Shown here piece by piece: positions 1 through 5,640 of a DNA stretch of 6,725 bases. The stretch's first letter is position 1; each line of letters opens with the position of its first letter. Location: contig URMQ01000088.1 of assembly GCA_900548955.1 (NCBI GenBank), positions 1 to 6,725 of the forward strand, in the 5' to 3' direction. The translations under genes and the position numbers were made by a program. Below the pieces are notes generated by a model that saw only the letters and a program-made list of their open reading frames with translations, was not told the origin of the DNA and ran no database searches. The stretch is from an uncultured Eggerthella sp. (GTDB taxonomy: Bacteria; Actinomycetota; Coriobacteriia; Coriobacteriales; Eggerthellaceae).

Positions 1-40
1 CGACTTCCGCCGTGCGGGGAAGCCGGTTTTTTTTGTTTTT
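1..40 (+). terminator. Rho-independent terminator of an upstream plus-strand gene
   Basis: CGACTTCC at 1-8 pairs with GGAAGCCG at 18-25 with one A/C mismatch. An inner GC at 9-10 can also pair with GC at 14-15. Eight Ts follow at 27-34 and five more at 36-40. The T-tract is on the plus strand, so this should end a plus-strand transcript whose gene lies before the window. The left arm may extend past the window edge, so stem length cannot be judged fully. Confidence 0.7.
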
Positions 41-78
41 CGCGGGCGGGTGCAATGAAAGAATCCTTCGATAAAAGG

Positions 79-111
79 AAGCTACCGCACCTTAATAGGT
101 ACGGTAGCTTT
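79..111. terminator. Hairpin terminator closing the alr-udg-NifU operon, possibly two-way
   Basis: AAGCTACCG (79-87) pairs perfectly with CGGTAGCTT (102-110). ACCT (89-92) pairs with AGGT (97-100) inside it, around a TAAT loop, with a single C/A mismatch at 88/101. On the minus strand the hairpin is followed by a T-rich stretch (TTCCTTTTAT), about 65 bases after the stop of the NifU-domain gene. On the plus strand it is followed by a shorter T-rich run. The arrangement suits a terminator for the minus-strand operon, and it may also back up the terminator at 1-40. Confidence 0.7.
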
Positions 112-175
112 AATTTGTCTTGAATACTGTAAATTTTTGTAAAGAACAACTTTTTTATTACTTTGCAAAAAATAA

Positions 176-406
176 TTACTGAGCAGGTACTACACGAGTA
201 ACGCCAGGAACACGGTCTTTCAGAACGCGCTCAACACCATGAGCGAGCGTCATCTGAGACATTGGACAACCTTTGCAAGCACCCTGAAGTTCAACCGTTA
301 CTACACCTTCTTCGTCAACATCAACCAGCTGAACGTCGCCGCCATCAGCCTGAAGAGAAGGACGAATAAGTTCAAGCACTGCTGCTACATCTGATTTTTC
401 TACCAT
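176..406 (-). CDS. NifU C-terminal-domain (Nfu-type) Fe-S cluster protein
   Basis: This 76-residue protein is essentially one NifU C-terminal domain. Members of this family hold a bridging [4Fe-4S] cluster between two subunits through a CxxC motif and pass it to apo-enzymes in the cytoplasm. The signature is clear: an N-terminal helix with RPSLQADGGDV, then GACKGCPMSQMTL with the two cluster cysteines (Cys44 and Cys47 counted from the ATG), then the usual C-terminal helix and strand ending in VPGVTRVVPAQ. A longer reading from a TTG at 418 is possible. I chose the ATG at 406 because GGAG lies six bases before it (413-416), inside the would-be extension, while the TTG has no good ribosome site. 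It is the last gene of the minus-strand operon, 34 bases after the glycosylase, and a hairpin terminator follows. It has no N-terminal scaffold domain, so I call it a carrier, not a full NifU. Family assignment is firm; the client proteins are unknown. Confidence 0.93.
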   Translation of the reverse strand: MVEKSDVAAVLELIRPSLQADGGDVQLVDVDEEGVVTVELQGACKGCPMSQMTLAHGVERVLKDRVPGVTRVVPAQ

Positions 407-440
407 TGGATTCTCCAATCTTTACAGTAGTGCACTCAAT

Positions 441-1040
441 TTATTGTTGCGAGGCACTTTTCTCTTGTTCCTGGGTCATTCTAGCACGCACCAAAGCGCC
501 TACTTGCTTGAAATCCGCAAGGAGCACATCTCTTTTTGAGCGATCATAAATTGCTGCAGCCGGATGAAATACTGGAAGCACAATAAATCGTCCTGTTTGC
601 TGAACTGTTCCACGCAAATGTGTAATGCCTGTTCCTGTACGTAGAATAAACTGTGTAGCAAAATTACCCATCGTCACAATGATCCACGGATCGATAGACT
701 GTGTTTGTTCGCGCAAAAACGGAGCGCATGCTTCTATTTCGTTTGCCTGTGGATTCCTATTTGAAGGTGGACGGCACTTTAAAACATTGGCAATGAACAC
801 TTCATCGCGCTTCAGCCCTGCTTCTTCCAAAAGCTCATCAAGAAACTTGCCAGCAGCTCCTACGAAAGGCTTTCCTTGCAAGTCTTCATTTTTGCCTGGG
901 GCTTCGCCCACGATAAGCACACGTGCATGAGGATCGCCTTCGCCGAATACCACATTAGTACGGCTTTCGCACAGCGAACACGCACGACACTGTTCCACCT
1001 GAGCACGTATTTCTTCCAAAGGAAGCTTTTCTATCTTCAT
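441..1040 (-). CDS. udg: Family 4 uracil-DNA glycosylase with [4Fe-4S] cluster
   Basis: The 199-residue length is usual for family 4 (thermophile-type, UdgA) uracil-DNA glycosylases, which remove uracil from DNA and start base-excision repair. Cysteines at 18, 21 and 24 near the N-terminus, with Cys89 and Cys105, supply the four cluster ligands; the 16-residue spacing of the last two matches the family. Motif A is GEAPGKNED (45-53), with the family's active-site Glu, followed by GKPFVGAAGKFLD. Motif B is HPAAA (159-163), the second active-site loop. ANVLKCRPPSNRNP (84-97) is also typical. The start is set by AGGAG at 1046-1050, five bases before the ATG. That site overlaps the stop codon of alr, leaving only eight bases between the genes, which implies co-transcription and perhaps translational coupling. 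The C-terminal tail after about residue 188 is Gln/Ser/Glu-rich and probably disordered. The old family label 'phage SPO1 DNA polymerase-related' refers to the same fold and is not a better call. Confidence 0.95.
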   Translation of the reverse strand: MKIEKLPLEEIRAQVEQCRACSLCESRTNVVFGEGDPHARVLIVGEAPGKNEDLQGKPFVGAAGKFLDELLEEAGLKRDEVFIANVLKCRPPSNRNPQANEIEACAPFLREQTQSIDPWIIVTMGNFATQFILRTGTGITHLRGTVQQTGRFIVLPVFHPAAAIYDRSKRDVLLADFKQVGALVRARMTQEQEKSASQQ

Positions 1041-1048
1041 AAAGGCTC

Positions 1049-2416
1049 CTATTTATAAAAGCGCGGCAAGCGACGTGAGAAATTACAAACCAATTCATGG
1101 GGAATGGTTGCAGCACGGTTTGCCATGGTGGCAATCGAACAATCCACCGTATCGTGAGGACCAGCAATAAGAACTTCGTCTCCAATATGAGGATCAAGCG
1201 TTTTGATGTTCGCGCGCGAGCGCAAATCCACCTCAAACATGCATTGATCCATGCAGATATTACCTACCTGGTGTACCGCACGACCCTGGTAGGCGAAATC
1301 GATATTGCCAGAAAGCAAACGCATCAAGCCATCAGCATAACCTACCGATACCGTGCAGATTTTTACGCTACCTGGGCTTCGATAGTTCATGCCGTAGCTT
1401 ACGCCTTCACTCATAGGCACATTAGTCACATTCGTAATGCGCGCATACACGCTCATAGCAGGTCGCAGATCAATTATTCGATGAGTATCCGCCGCAGGTT
1501 GATATCCATACATTGCAATACCGAGGCGCACCATATCGAAATTCGTTTTAGGGAAACGATAGGTTGCTGCAGAATTATCGCAATGAACAATCCCTGGATT
1601 GATGCCAGCTGCTTCAACTTCGCGCATAGCTTCAACAAAATGGTTTATCTGGATTTGAAAATCAAGTGTCTCTGGCGCATCCGCCGTCGCAAAATGCGTA
1701 AAGCAACCCTCTAATTCCAGTGCACGATGGAAACTTATTTGAGACAAGAACTCAACTACATTATTGAAACGCACACCAATACGATTCATGCCGGAATTGA
1801 TTGCCAAATGGAACGGCGCTTTCATACCTAGGGCATCTGCTGCTTCGCCATAAGCAATAGCGAATTCGGACGTATAGACCGAAGGCCTGATATTGTAATG
1901 AAGGAGCAGAGGAATTGCCTCGGCAGGTGGCTCTGCCAAAATCAAAATAGGTTCGCGCATGCCCGCTTCACGCAATTCAATTGCCTCATTGACGGTAGCG
2001 ACTCCTAAATAACTTGCGCCTGCACTGCAAGCAGCTTTTGCAACCTCTACTGCCCCATGTCCGTAAGCATCTGCCTTTACTACTGCCATCAAACGGCAAC
2101 CATTAGACAACAGACGCTTAGTTTGCATAACGTTGTATTGGATAGCGCTACGATCAACCTCGACCCAAGCCCAGCGACGATCGCGATCATCAATTGCAGC
2201 AAGCTGATCTGCCGTTGGACCTTCAACGGGACTTTCTGGATGTGCTGCATGGGAGCGCGAATATTGATAATTCGGAGAACCTTTAATTGCACTGCCCGTA
2301 AAAAGATTCGACTGATGTTCTGATGAACGTGCAGCTTCAGAAGCACTCCGATAATTCGCTACAGAATTCTTGGGGCGATTTGCAAAGCCAGTAAAACCGT
2401 TTGGTAAATCTTGCAC
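1049..2416 (-). CDS. alr: Alanine racemase with unusual N-terminal extension
   Basis: This enzyme interconverts L- and D-alanine with PLP, supplying D-Ala for peptidoglycan in the cytoplasm. Counting from the chosen GTG, the barrel begins near residue 82 (RWAWVEVDRSAIQYN). The PLP lysine is Lys114 in AVVKADAYGHG, SGMNRIGVR is present near 208, LGIAMYGYQP near 298, and the second catalytic base is Tyr341 in GVSYGMNYR. VGYADG and GNICMDQCMF follow, and the C-terminal beta domain ends in RRLPRFYK. The core, about 374 residues, is normal for the family. Odd is the first ~80 residues, which are Ser/Asn/Ala-rich with no recognisable domain. The reading frame contains no ATG, GTG or TTG between residue 1 and the barrel, so the extension cannot be trimmed by choosing a later start. 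I chose GTG at 2416 because AAGGA lies six bases before it (2423-2427). A GTG 26 codons upstream at 2494 has no ribosome site. It is the first gene of the operon with udg and the NifU-domain gene. Confidence 0.93.
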   Translation of the reverse strand: MQDLPNGFTGFANRPKNSVANYRSASEAARSSEHQSNLFTGSAIKGSPNYQYSRSHAAHPESPVEGPTADQLAAIDDRDRRWAWVEVDRSAIQYNVMQTKRLLSNGCRLMAVVKADAYGHGAVEVAKAACSAGASYLGVATVNEAIELREAGMREPILILAEPPAEAIPLLLHYNIRPSVYTSEFAIAYGEAADALGMKAPFHLAINSGMNRIGVRFNNVVEFLSQISFHRALELEGCFTHFATADAPETLDFQIQINHFVEAMREVEAAGINPGIVHCDNSAATYRFPKTNFDMVRLGIAMYGYQPAADTHRIIDLRPAMSVYARITNVTNVPMSEGVSYGMNYRSPGSVKICTVSVGYADGLMRLLSGNIDFAYQGRAVHQVGNICMDQCMFEVDLRSRANIKTLDPHIGDEVLIAGPHDTVDCSIATMANRAATIPHELVCNFSRRLPRFYK

Positions 2417-2652
2417 GAAAGTTCCTTCTTTCTGAAAGTTCTTCCTGAAAAGCCAGTATCCTTTTGCGTAAAACCTGTTACCTTTGTTGCACACGATACA
2501 AACTTGCGTGTGTAATAGTTTTTAAGTAACTAAAGAAGTATAGCGCGAAACAAGACACTACATGCAGCGCCTTTCCAAGCGTCGCACAAAGCACAGTACT
2601 TGGCGTACCTTAAACACCGATACTGCTTTCGCTGAACTAGAAGGATAGAATT

Positions 2653-3912
2653 ATGCCTTTCACGATAGAACGCAATGACTTAGCCTCTGTATCAGCCGAT
2701 GCCATTGTTGTTGCCGCAAATGAAGACTTACAAATTACTGGCGGCGTTGGCGAAGCAGTTGCTAAAGCAGCAGGATTTACAAACGTACAAGAAGCGTGCA
2801 ATGCAATAGGACACTGCCCTACGGGCAGCGCCGTTGCAACTCCCGCATTTGACCTTCCTGCCAAAGTAATCATTCACGCAGTAGGCCCCATTTGGCAAGG
2901 AGGAAGCCAAAATGAAGTGGCCTTGCTTCGCGATGCTTACGATGCCGCACTTTCCTGCGCCGCCGAGAATAATGCCCACTCTATTGCCCTGCCTTTATTG
3001 TCTGCAGGAATTTACGGCTTTCCTGCAGATATTTCTCTTTCCGTAGCCCAAAATGCCATACACGATTATCTGGATTCCCATGATACTGAAATACGCTTGG
3101 TGTTATTTGATCGCACGGCACTGCAAGCAGGTCTTTCATCCTATGACCGCATTGCAGAATATATAGACGATGTATACGTAGACAAGCAGCTTGATGCTCG
3201 CAAGAAAGCGCGAAGAACTGAAAACTTCTCTGATGCGTTTTTTACTGCCGCAGGAACAGCTTATGGCGCTCTTTCTGCCCCGCCCTCAGCGGTTTCGCCT
3301 TCTGCAGCTTCACCCTCAGCCGCCATACTATCTTCGTTATTTTCGTCTCATAAAGAAACCGAAAAAGAGGCATCGGAAGACCTTGAAAACGCTTGCGCAG
3401 AAGACAGTACAGAAGCTGTCTGCAAAGAAGCCCTTTCAAGCAATGAAAGCGTAAACCGCGCAGAGGACGAAAGGGAAGCTGTTTACACAAAAAATACCGT
3501 AGACGCTGCTTTCACAGAATCTCTTGTATGTGAAACGCCCGGCAAATCTTCTAGCCTCTCTGAATTATTGAACTCGTTGGACGCGTCGTTTTCCACTACA
3601 TTGCTTGCACTCATTGACACTAAAGGTATGACTGACGCTCAAGTATATAAACGAGCAAACATGAGCCGTCAGCTCTTCAGCAAAATTCGAAGTGATGCGT
3701 TTTATAAGCCAACAAAGAAAACGGTTTTAGCGCTTGCCATTGCCCTTGAACTGGATTTGGGTACTACCGAAGATTTGCTCCGCCGCGCTGGATTCGCTCT
3801 TTCCCACAGCAGCAAGGCAGACATTATTATCGAGTACTTCATCAAAAATAACCAATTCGATATTTTCGAAATCAATGCAACACTCTACGCCTTCGATCAG
3901 CCTATTTTGTAA
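2653..3912 (+). CDS. Macro-domain protein with C-terminal HTH-like domain
   Basis: This 419-residue protein has three parts. Residues 1 to about 175 are a macro domain, a fold that binds ADP-ribose or related nucleotides and sometimes removes ADP-ribose from targets. DAIVVAAN (16-23), TGGVGEAVAKAAG (29-41), IIHAVGPIW (73-81) and the phosphate loop LLSAGIYGFP (115-124) are visible. Residues about 190-300 are a low-complexity linker, Ser/Ala/Pro-rich and then Glu/Ala-rich. Residues about 302-419 form a helical domain that reads like a lambda-repressor-type HTH: helices near 328-336, 338-348 (SRQLFSKIR) and 355-367, then DLLRRAGFALSHS and an acidic C-terminus. The loop residue that is Asp in MacroD-type hydrolases is Gly33 here, so hydrolase activity is doubtful while binding remains plausible. 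AAGGA seven bases before the ATG fixes the start. I recall this macro/HTH layout with a neighbouring vWA gene in other Clostridia and Coriobacteriia. The role is not established; an ADP-ribose-responsive regulator is one inference. Confidence 0.85.
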   Translation: MPFTIERNDLASVSADAIVVAANEDLQITGGVGEAVAKAAGFTNVQEACNAIGHCPTGSAVATPAFDLPAKVIIHAVGPIWQGGSQNEVALLRDAYDAALSCAAENNAHSIALPLLSAGIYGFPADISLSVAQNAIHDYLDSHDTEIRLVLFDRTALQAGLSSYDRIAEYIDDVYVDKQLDARKKARRTENFSDAFFTAAGTAYGALSAPPSAVSPSAASPSAAILSSLFSSHKETEKEASEDLENACAEDSTEAVCKEALSSNESVNRAEDEREAVYTKNTVDAAFTESLVCETPGKSSSLSELLNSLDASFSTTLLALIDTKGMTDAQVYKRANMSRQLFSKIRSDAFYKPTKKTVLALAIALELDLGTTEDLLRRAGFALSHSSKADIIIEYFIKNNQFDIFEINATLYAFDQPIL

Positions 3913-4045
3913 GGAGACGCTCTATATTTCAGGTCAGCGTATTGCCAAGACAGCGCCTTATGTTTTTAATTTACCTCTTCTGCGATTGTCGTATTTCATT
4001 TCTATTGTTCACTAAAATCGGTCACCAGAATCCTTCTTTGTCAAT

Positions 4046-4062
4046 GTCAACTGCCAGTTGAC
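4046..4062. promoter_or_regulatory. Perfect 17-bp palindrome, probable operator of the vWA gene
   Basis: GTCAACTG (4046-4053), a single C, then CAGTTGAC (4055-4062) form a perfect 8+1+8 dyad 73 bases before the vWA start codon. A one-base centre suits a protein-binding DNA site better than an RNA hairpin, and no T-tract follows, so it is not a terminator. TTGTCA (4038-4043) and TAATAA (4064-4069) flank it and could be -35 and -10 boxes with a 20-base spacer. Long spacers holding a dyad are typical of MerR-family promoters. The dyad is seen directly; the promoter reading is inference. Confidence 0.5.
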
Positions 4063-4135
4063 CTAATAACTCTACTTCACGCGTATTCTTCTTCCTGTAA
4101 ACAAACAAAACGCAACTAAAACAGGAGGATTTACC

Positions 4136-4780
4136 ATGAAGAAAGATTTAACTGAACTGGTATTTATCGTTGATCGCAGTGGTTCTATGGGTGGTCTTGA
4201 AAGCGACACTATCGGCGGATTTAACGCTACCCTCAAAGCTCACAAGGAAGCAGAAGGTGAAGCAGTTGTATCGACGGTGTTATTCGACCACGAAACCAAG
4301 GTCTTGCACGATCGTATCCCCATCGAAGATGTTTCTCCAATGACAGAGAAAGACTACAAGGTTCGTGGATGCACCGCACTACTCGATGCAGTCGGCGGCG
4401 CCATTCGCCATATCAGTACTATTCACAAGTACCTACCCGAAGAATATAAACCAGAACACACCATCTTCGTTATTACGACCGATGGCTTTGAAAACGCAAG
4501 CACCAAATATAATTACAAGCAAGTTAAAAGCCTTATTACCGAAAAGGAAGAAGCTGGCTGGGATTTTCTTTTCCTAGGCGCCAATATCGATGCTGCAGCA
4601 GAAGCATCCAAAATTGGCATTCCTGTCGCACGTGCCGCAACGTTTATCGCAGATAAGCTTGGCAGCAAAACTATGTTTGGTGCGGTTTGTGCCGAAACTA
4701 TCAGTATGCGAGCAGGGTGTTCGCAGCGTGATGATTCCTGGAAAGGTTCCATTGAACAGGATACAGCCACTCGCAAATAG
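4136..4780 (+). CDS. Single-domain vWA (von Willebrand factor A) protein
   Basis: This 214-residue cytoplasmic protein is one vWA domain and nothing else: no signal peptide or membrane segment. The MIDAS metal site is complete: Asp13, Ser15 and Ser17 in VDRSGSM, Thr80 in RGCTALLDAVG, and Asp116 in ITTDGFENAS. Such domains bind Mg/Mn and usually act as metal-dependent protein-protein scaffolds. FLFLGANIDAAAEASKIGI and a C-terminal SWKGSIEQD are further conserved-looking blocks. It resembles the TerY-like and related bacterial vWA proteins of stress-response gene clusters more than the vWA partners of MoxR ATPases, and no MoxR gene is nearby. AGGAGG at 4123-4128, seven bases before the ATG, is a near-ideal ribosome site, suggesting strong translation. 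It follows the macro-HTH gene by 223 bases on the same strand with no visible terminator between, so it may be co-transcribed, have its own promoter at the palindrome, or both. The domain call is firm; the partner and biological role are unknown. Confidence 0.9.
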   Translation: MKKDLTELVFIVDRSGSMGGLESDTIGGFNATLKAHKEAEGEAVVSTVLFDHETKVLHDRIPIEDVSPMTEKDYKVRGCTALLDAVGGAIRHISTIHKYLPEEYKPEHTIFVITTDGFENASTKYNYKQVKSLITEKEEAGWDFLFLGANIDAAAEASKIGIPVARAATFIADKLGSKTMFGAVCAETISMRAGCSQRDDSWKGSIEQDTATRK

Positions 4781-4932
4781 TGTTAGGCAAAAGCGTCGGG
4801 TAAATAGCTCTGAGGCGAAGAACGGCAGTCAGTAGTTCTACGAAATCATTAGCCTACGGTGCTGCGCAACTAAAAACAATCGACACATCACATGAACATC
4901 ATATGTACCTGCATTTAGGATGAGCTAATGCG

Positions 4933-4963
4933 CCCGCAAAGTGAACTTAGTTTGCTTTGCGGG
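4933..4963. repeat. 9-bp inverted repeat across the 3' ends of convergent genes
   Basis: CCCGCAAAG (4933-4941) and CTTTGCGGG (4955-4963) are perfect inverted copies around a 13-base loop. The right arm encodes the last codons of the membrane protein, and its stop codon is in the loop. A second, weaker hairpin with one bulge (GCATTTAG 4911-4918, CTAATGC 4925-4931) lies directly beside it. Neither is followed by a T-tract on either strand. It may act as an intrinsic transcript end or 3' stabiliser between the vWA gene and this gene, but that is inference. Confidence 0.45.
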
Positions 4964-5417
4964 TCATACCTGCATATACCAGCAATGCGCCGTATACAAA
5001 ACAGGCAATGAGCGGAAAATCTGATCCATATGGATAGGTCAGATCACCAATTCTTTGAAGACTTGGATTAAAGATAATCATTGTGGCATATATCAATAAT
5101 ACGAAGCTGACTACAAACGCAACGATACATATCGTGAGTTGGTTTTGTTTCGGCGTTTTTAACAGCAAAACGATCGAGATCGCTAGAACGAGTGCATACA
5201 AAATCGCTGGTGAAGCAAAAAATATGAGATTAAGAACAACTCCGAGAAAATGATTTTCCATCGCTATATCCATAAATGGCGTTTGAAAACGACTCACCGT
5301 ATTCGAAACATAGCTACTGTAAAACGGAATGACCAGACTAGTTAAAATAGGCGCGATGATAGCAACGAGCGTAGGGAGAGTAGCTACTTGCTTCTTTTCT
5401 TCATTCGAAATGACCAT
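4947..5417 (-). CDS. Small four-helix membrane protein of unknown function
   Basis: I do not recognise this family. The 156-residue product has a short charged N-terminus (SNEEKKQ), then about four hydrophobic stretches long enough to span the membrane: roughly residues 12-33, 57-86 (long, broken by FASPAILY), 93-116 and 133-151. A short basic tail (TRKAN) ends it. Loop 1 (34-56) is polar, and the last inter-helix loop holds GDLTYPYGSD. No catalytic motif or cysteine pair is evident. A longer reading from an ATG at 5468 is open, but I chose the ATG at 5417 because AGGAGG (5425-5430) lies seven bases before it and the extra 17 residues would be encoded by an inverted repeat. It lies downstream of the eno terminator on the same strand and runs convergent to the vWA gene. 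It might be an accessory protein of the macro/vWA pair, but its opposite strand and own control region argue against a tight unit. That it is a real gene is likely; function unknown. Confidence 0.75.
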   Translation of the reverse strand: MVISNEEKKQVATLPTLVAIIAPILTSLVIPFYSSYVSNTVSRFQTPFMDIAMENHFLGVVLNLIFFASPAILYALVLAISIVLLLKTPKQNQLTICIVAFVVSFVLLIYATMIIFNPSLQRIGDLTYPYGSDFPLIACFVYGALLVYAGMTRKAN

Positions 5418-5427
5418 AGGAATACCT

Positions 5428-5464
5428 CCTATCAGGCATCGTTTTAACCATAATGCCTGATAGG
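5428..5464 (-). promoter_or_regulatory. 12-bp inverted repeat over the ribosome site and start region
   Basis: CCTATCAGGCAT (5428-5439) and ATGCCTGATAGG (5453-5464) are perfect inverted copies 13 bases apart. On the minus strand the second arm ends inside the AGGAGG ribosome site of the membrane-protein gene, covering its first three bases. If the RNA starts upstream, the hairpin could limit translation. If transcription starts at the promoter proposed at 5450-5478, one arm lies in the promoter and the other just after the start site, as for a repressor operator. The repeat is certain; the role is open. Confidence 0.55.
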
Positions 5465-5478
5465 GCATCTATTTGCAA
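5450..5478 (-). promoter_or_regulatory. Candidate sigma-70-type promoter for the membrane-protein gene
   Basis: On the minus strand TTGCAA (5478-5473) is followed after exactly 17 bases by CATTAT (5455-5450). Each box matches four of the six consensus bases (TTGACA and TATAAT). A start would fall near 5443-5445, about 27 bases before the ATG. It sits between the eno terminator and the gene, where a promoter is expected, and overlaps the inverted repeat at 5428-5464. This is a consensus match by eye only. Confidence 0.35.
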
Positions 5479-5495
5479 GTTGTATTCTCCGATAG

Positions 5496-5532
5496 AAAAA
5501 AAGAAAGGGCGCGGAATACTTCCGCACCCTTT
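5496..5532 (-). terminator. Rho-independent terminator of enolase
   Basis: AAAGGG (5504-5509) and GCGGAA (5511-5516) pair with TTCCGC (5520-5525) and CCCTTT (5527-5532) around a TAC loop, with one C/A mismatch. On the minus strand the stem is followed by C and seven Ts (5502-5496). The plus strand also ends in four Ts. It lies about 108 bases after the eno stop codon, with no gene between. The stem and T-tract make this the clearest terminator in the window. Confidence 0.88.
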
Positions 5533-5640
5533 TCATAATTCATTACCGCGCTATTCGAACAACAACCACAGCTTAGAAAACTTGACGACTTGCGAATTCC
5601 ACTACAGTGTTTACGAATTCTGCCGCAGCGCCATTACAGG

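Noticed and set aside
407..418. Longer NifU-domain protein starting at TTG 418
   Set aside because: The GGAG ribosome site falls inside the extension, six bases before the ATG at 406, and nothing similar precedes the TTG.
955..1714. Open frames on both strands inside alr and udg, including a 205-codon plus-strand frame at 1097-1714
   Set aside because: They overlap strongly conserved alanine racemase and glycosylase sequence, have no ribosome site of note, and their products look like antisense composition (Ile/His/Arg-rich) without any motif.
2500..2652. Possible divergent promoters between alr and the macro-HTH gene
   Set aside because: On the minus strand TATACT (2542-2537) is a good -10 but no acceptable -35 lies 16-18 bases upstream. 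On the plus strand TTGGCG (2600-2605) has no -10 at the right spacing. Both genes surely have promoters here, but I cannot place them.
3734..4015. 93-codon plus-strand frame crossing the end of the macro-HTH gene
   Set aside because: Its first two thirds is a shifted reading of the conserved HTH-like domain and the rest is AT-rich spacer. No ribosome site lies at a sensible distance.
4046..4062. Palindrome read as a terminator of the macro-HTH gene
   Set aside because: The stem would have six pairs and a five-base loop with no following T-tract, and it lies 134 bases after the stop codon.
5418..5468. Longer membrane protein starting at ATG 5468
   Set aside because: The extension is encoded by the inverted repeat and contains the AGGAGG that serves the ATG at 5417.
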